The position numbers were made by a program, and so were the translations under genes. The notes under the pieces were generated by a model, which worked only from the letters and a program-made list of their open reading frames with translations, ran no database searches and had not been told where the DNA came from. 35,281 nt of DNA from Hyphomicrobiaceae bacterium (lineage in GTDB: Bacteria > Pseudomonadota > Alphaproteobacteria > Rhizobiales > Hyphomicrobiaceae). Numbering within the stretch: the stretch's first letter is position 1; every line of letters begins with the position of its first letter. This document shows positions 32,829 to 35,281 of the stretch, one piece after another. The stretch is from NCBI GenBank assembly GCA_020442185.1, contig JAGRKS010000137.1, positions 1 through 35,281 on the forward strand, read 5' to 3'.

Positions 32829-33396
32829 GTGCCCGCACGCCCTTCGCCGCGGCCCTGCCGACTGTCCGGCGGCCTCGCGGCGAGCGCGGAAACCATGCCG
32901 TCGTCGAACGGTGCGGCAAGGGAAGGGGTGCCGCTCGATGGCCTGACAGGCGGGAGCCGGTTCGGAGCCTCATTCTTCCAAAGTCGACATTGCTGGTTCC
33001 GCCATTATTCCGGCCTGTTTCTTAGTCAAAACAGTTTCGTCGGAAAGCGTCGCGATCAAGATGACGTCATCCGGCGTGACGGCGCGTGGTCTGGCCCCGG
33101 CCCGGGGACAGGTCACCTTCGCCATTTCGTACGTTCGGGGGGACGGACGCTTGCGTTTGCATGCTCGGAAAATGGAGTCCGTACCGGCATTGCCGGGCGC
33201 TTGCCCGACAGGGCGGGAACGCGCATGGCTCCCGCCCCTCCGCTTCCGCCGCCCTGGCTCGCTCGCCGCGTTAAGCAAAGGCGGTTTTTTCAAACTCGAC
33301 ATTTCGTTTGTCCGGTACTGGTCGAGGACCGGCGCCGGTGAGAGTTATTGGGTGTCCGCGGTGGTCGCTTTCAGTTAGTCGCTTTGGGGTTGAGCT
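32829..33396. other. Intergenic region of about 570 bases
   Basis: Between the Kef gene and the Sel1-repeat gene. I see no strong gene; a short minus-strand open frame at 32970-33125 is listed separately. Plus-strand open frames here (for instance 33061-33378) have Arg/Gly/Ser composition typical of chance frames. Confidence 0.5.
32970..33125 (-). CDS. Possible small ORF, 51 codons
   Basis: ATG at 33125 opens 51 codons ending at 32970. The C-terminal part reads naturally (TPDDVILIATLSDETVLTKK, then AGIMAEPAMSTLEE). There is no convincing ribosome site and no family match that I know. It is listed as tentative. Confidence 0.25.
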   Translation of the reverse strand: MAKVTCPRAGARPRAVTPDDVILIATLSDETVLTKKQAGIMAEPAMSTLEE

Positions 33397-35067
33397 GTGA
33401 ATGGCGTAATCATAGAAGTTGACCGCGACCCGTTGTCGGAGAGCGAGGGCGAGGCCATCATAAGGGTTGTCGGGCTGGCGGAGTTGCCGGCGGAAAACAA
33501 GTTCCGGATCGACCCCCTCGAAGAGGATGATGAACCCCTCGACGGCACGGGATGGCCGAGCGGCGAGCTGACGCCCCGAGAGATGCGGATCGGCAAGAAA
33601 TGGGTCGAATTCGTCGTCGGACCCGAGGTCATCAATGCGCCACGACTCGAGACCGGCATGCCGGTCATCTTCTCGGTCCCCTCCGCTGCCATAGCGACGG
33701 TCATGCGCTGGCCGGGACCGCCAGCAAAACGTCCCAAGAGCCAAAATCATGTGATCGTACGCGGCAGCAGCCGGCTTGCTGAAGCCGCCGCGCGTGCCGC
33801 GGCACGGCGTGCTGAAATCGAACGCCTCACGCTCGCGGCACAAAGCACGGTCGATGATTCCGCGACAACTGCCGCTTCGTCCGAGCTTTCCGACGAGATG
33901 GCGGTGGCGGCGGGCGAGGATGCGATGGCGGCCGCGAAAACAGTGTCGCCCCAGCTCGAAGCGCCGGACATGGCCCCCGACCTTGCGCATCGGCTGCCTG
34001 AAATTTCGGGCGAGGCCAGCGGCGAGATCGAGGCCCGCCCTGCGCTCGATCCCATCACCGATGTCGTCGATGATCGAACTGGCGACGCTCGGTTCGCCGA
34101 GGCCGTCGTTACCATTTTTACCGGAGTCGAAAGCGGAACCAGCGGCAAGGCCCACGACGTCGAAACCGAGAGCGTCGATGCGCACCCGGGCCGCCGCGAC
34201 CCGAAGCCGCCCGGTGACGTTTTTTCTGTGCCCCATGCAGCCATCGGCGGCCTTTCCCTCCCTGGCCTCCCGCCCGTGGCGACGACGGACGCGCGCCCCG
34301 ATATCGAAACGGCTTTCGCTCCGCCGCCGCTGCCCCTTAAGCCTTCGACCCTGAAAGCGCCCGGAGTGCAGGGAACGAGACGGGAGGACGGCGATGCGAG
34401 CCAGCTTCCAGCCGGGGCGCCGATGTTCCTTCTGCGGGCGAAAGACGAAGGCAGCCGCGATAGCATCGTGCAGCGTGCCTTCGGCCTCGGGTTTCTCGTC
34501 GCCGCAGCGCTTACGCTGGTTGCGCACTTCATGTTCAGTAGTGACTTCGCGACCTTGCTGTCGGCAGACCGCAACTCATCGGCATTGGTTGGCTCGCAAG
34601 TCCGCACCGAAAACAAGCTCAGCAGCATTTTCGAGGTCGATACAACATCGACCAAGGGACGCTCCGCACAGGGGCTGACGCTCGCCGATGTACTCAAGAA
34701 CGCCGATGACAGCCTCTATGCCCCCAATGGCGGCGACAAGGACGAAGCGAAATTCTGGCTGCGCCAGTCGTTGGCGTTGGGGCTCGGCAATCCCCGCATG
34801 GTGTGGGCGATGACACAGCTCGGTTCTCTCTACGCCAATCCGGCGCAGGGACAGCCCGATTACGCCGCGGCGCGATTGCTTTGGGAACTTGCCGGGGCGC
34901 GCGGCGATCCAATCGCGCTCTGTTTCCTGGCTTCGCTCCATGAACACGGGCTCGGAATCGATGCTGACCGCGCGCGTGCCTTGGAACTCTATCGACGTGC
35001 CAAGGCAAATGGGGGCTGCCGCGAGGTGGGGCCGGCAATCGCCAGACTGTCGAAGGGTACGCAATGA
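33397..35067 (+). CDS. Single-span protein with N-terminal beta-rich domain and C-terminal Sel1-like repeats
   Basis: A 556-residue protein in four parts. Residues 1-110 are a compact, probably beta-rich cytoplasmic domain (GVIIEVDRDPLSESEGEAII, KKWVEFVVGPEVINAPRLET). Residues 110-355 are an Ala/Glu/Pro-rich linker. Residues about 360-380 are one membrane helix (AFGLGFLVAAALTLVAHFMF). Residues about 440-550 are periplasmic helices with Sel1-like repeats (YAAARLLWELAGARGDPIAL, FLASLHEHGLGIDADRARAL, ELYRRAKANGG). The start is a GTG at 33397 with GGGG upstream. Sel1 repeats mediate protein contacts. I do not recognise the N-terminal domain. The stop overlaps the next start (ATGA at 35064), so the two products are translationally coupled. 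Confidence 0.75.
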   Translation: MNGVIIEVDRDPLSESEGEAIIRVVGLAELPAENKFRIDPLEEDDEPLDGTGWPSGELTPREMRIGKKWVEFVVGPEVINAPRLETGMPVIFSVPSAAIATVMRWPGPPAKRPKSQNHVIVRGSSRLAEAAARAAARRAEIERLTLAAQSTVDDSATTAASSELSDEMAVAAGEDAMAAAKTVSPQLEAPDMAPDLAHRLPEISGEASGEIEARPALDPITDVVDDRTGDARFAEAVVTIFTGVESGTSGKAHDVETESVDAHPGRRDPKPPGDVFSVPHAAIGGLSLPGLPPVATTDARPDIETAFAPPPLPLKPSTLKAPGVQGTRREDGDASQLPAGAPMFLLRAKDEGSRDSIVQRAFGLGFLVAAALTLVAHFMFSSDFATLLSADRNSSALVGSQVRTENKLSSIFEVDTTSTKGRSAQGLTLADVLKNADDSLYAPNGGDKDEAKFWLRQSLALGLGNPRMVWAMTQLGSLYANPAQGQPDYAAARLLWELAGARGDPIALCFLASLHEHGLGIDADRARALELYRRAKANGGCREVGPAIARLSKGTQ

Positions 35068-35281
35068 TTGAGCGAACGTTGAAGCGATCGATTGCGGTCG
35101 CGATGGTGGCGGTACTGGTTTTCGGTCTGACATTGGCGGGTCGGGTGCCGGCCCAATCGCAAGGGCTTCCCTCGTTCGTCGACGAGCGGCGTTTGCCCGC
35201 GGAGGAAGATCGATCAGCTCGCGAACGCGCCGAGGCTGAGGACAAGGCGCGTCAGACAGCGGCCGAAGCCGAACGCAAGGC
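35064..35281 (+). CDS. Exported protein, N-terminal fragment
   Basis: The window ends inside this gene; 72 codons are visible. It begins MIERTLKRSIAVAMVAVLVF, with basic residues, a hydrophobic core and a likely cleavage near AGRVPAQSQ, a signal peptide. The mature part is Arg/Glu/Ala-rich (DRSARERAEAEDKARQTA), probably a coiled coil or linker. Its ATG overlaps the stop of the Sel1-repeat gene. The family cannot be determined from the visible part. Confidence 0.65.
   Translation, partial: MIERTLKRSIAVAMVAVLVFGLTLAGRVPAQSQGLPSFVDERRLPAEEDRSARERAEAEDKARQTAAEAERK

Overview
The window is GC-rich DNA from an alphaproteobacterium, most likely a member of the Hyphomicrobiales (Rhizobiales). The evidence is the gene content and order: hrcA divergent from rph-rdgB-hemW, grpE next to hrcA, a YggT-DUF167-FolD operon, and an LpoA-like lipoprotein divergent from rsmI-yraN-gshB. 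Nearly everything is chromosomal housekeeping. I see no transposase, integrase, phage gene, CRISPR array, rRNA or tRNA.

Layout. 1-7 kb: the 5' end of dnaK (minus strand, running off the left edge), the DNA-repair dioxygenase alkB, a convergent DMT exporter, a PspA-like/YiaA-type envelope-stress pair behind a palindromic operator, a type I signal peptidase, then grpE and the heat-shock repressor hrcA on the minus strand. 7-12 kb: rph, a VOC-fold gene, rdgB with an unusual C-terminal extension, hemW, a YqaA-type membrane protein and dsbB. 12-13.2 kb: an odd, mostly non-coding stretch with a consensus DnaA box, a chain of tiny open frames and eight same-strand copies of GTTGCGT, ending at a 73-codon gene with a strong terminator. 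13.5-17 kb: an HNH endonuclease, an alkA-type glycosylase with a carboxylesterase behind it, and gluQ.

17-21.3 kb is the least ordinary coding region. Two adjacent DUF1287 proteins share a Cys/His/His-Asn pattern. The first has a histone-H1-like basic cytoplasmic tail, one membrane span and a long Ala-rich linker; the second has a plain signal peptide. A single-span protein of unknown function follows. 21.3-29 kb: an AEC transporter, the LpoA-like lipoprotein, rsmI, yraN, a tiny antisense coiled-coil gene, gshB and comM. 29-33 kb: the yggT-DUF167-folD operon (DUF167 ends in a 15-bp minisatellite) and a Kef-type potassium/proton antiporter. 33.4 kb to the right edge: a one-span protein with Sel1-like repeats, translationally coupled to an exported protein that is cut by the window end.

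Most genes work independently. Visible functional groupings are protein quality control (dnaK, grpE, hrcA), alkylation repair (alkB, alkA), nucleotide and RNA hygiene (rph, rdgB), the cell envelope (PspA/YiaA, lepB, dsbB, LpoA, the DUF1287 pair, the Sel1 protein) and glutathione/potassium stress (gshB, Kef). The most promising undescribed material is the DUF1287 cluster, the 12-13.2 kb region and the two-protein envelope unit at the right edge.
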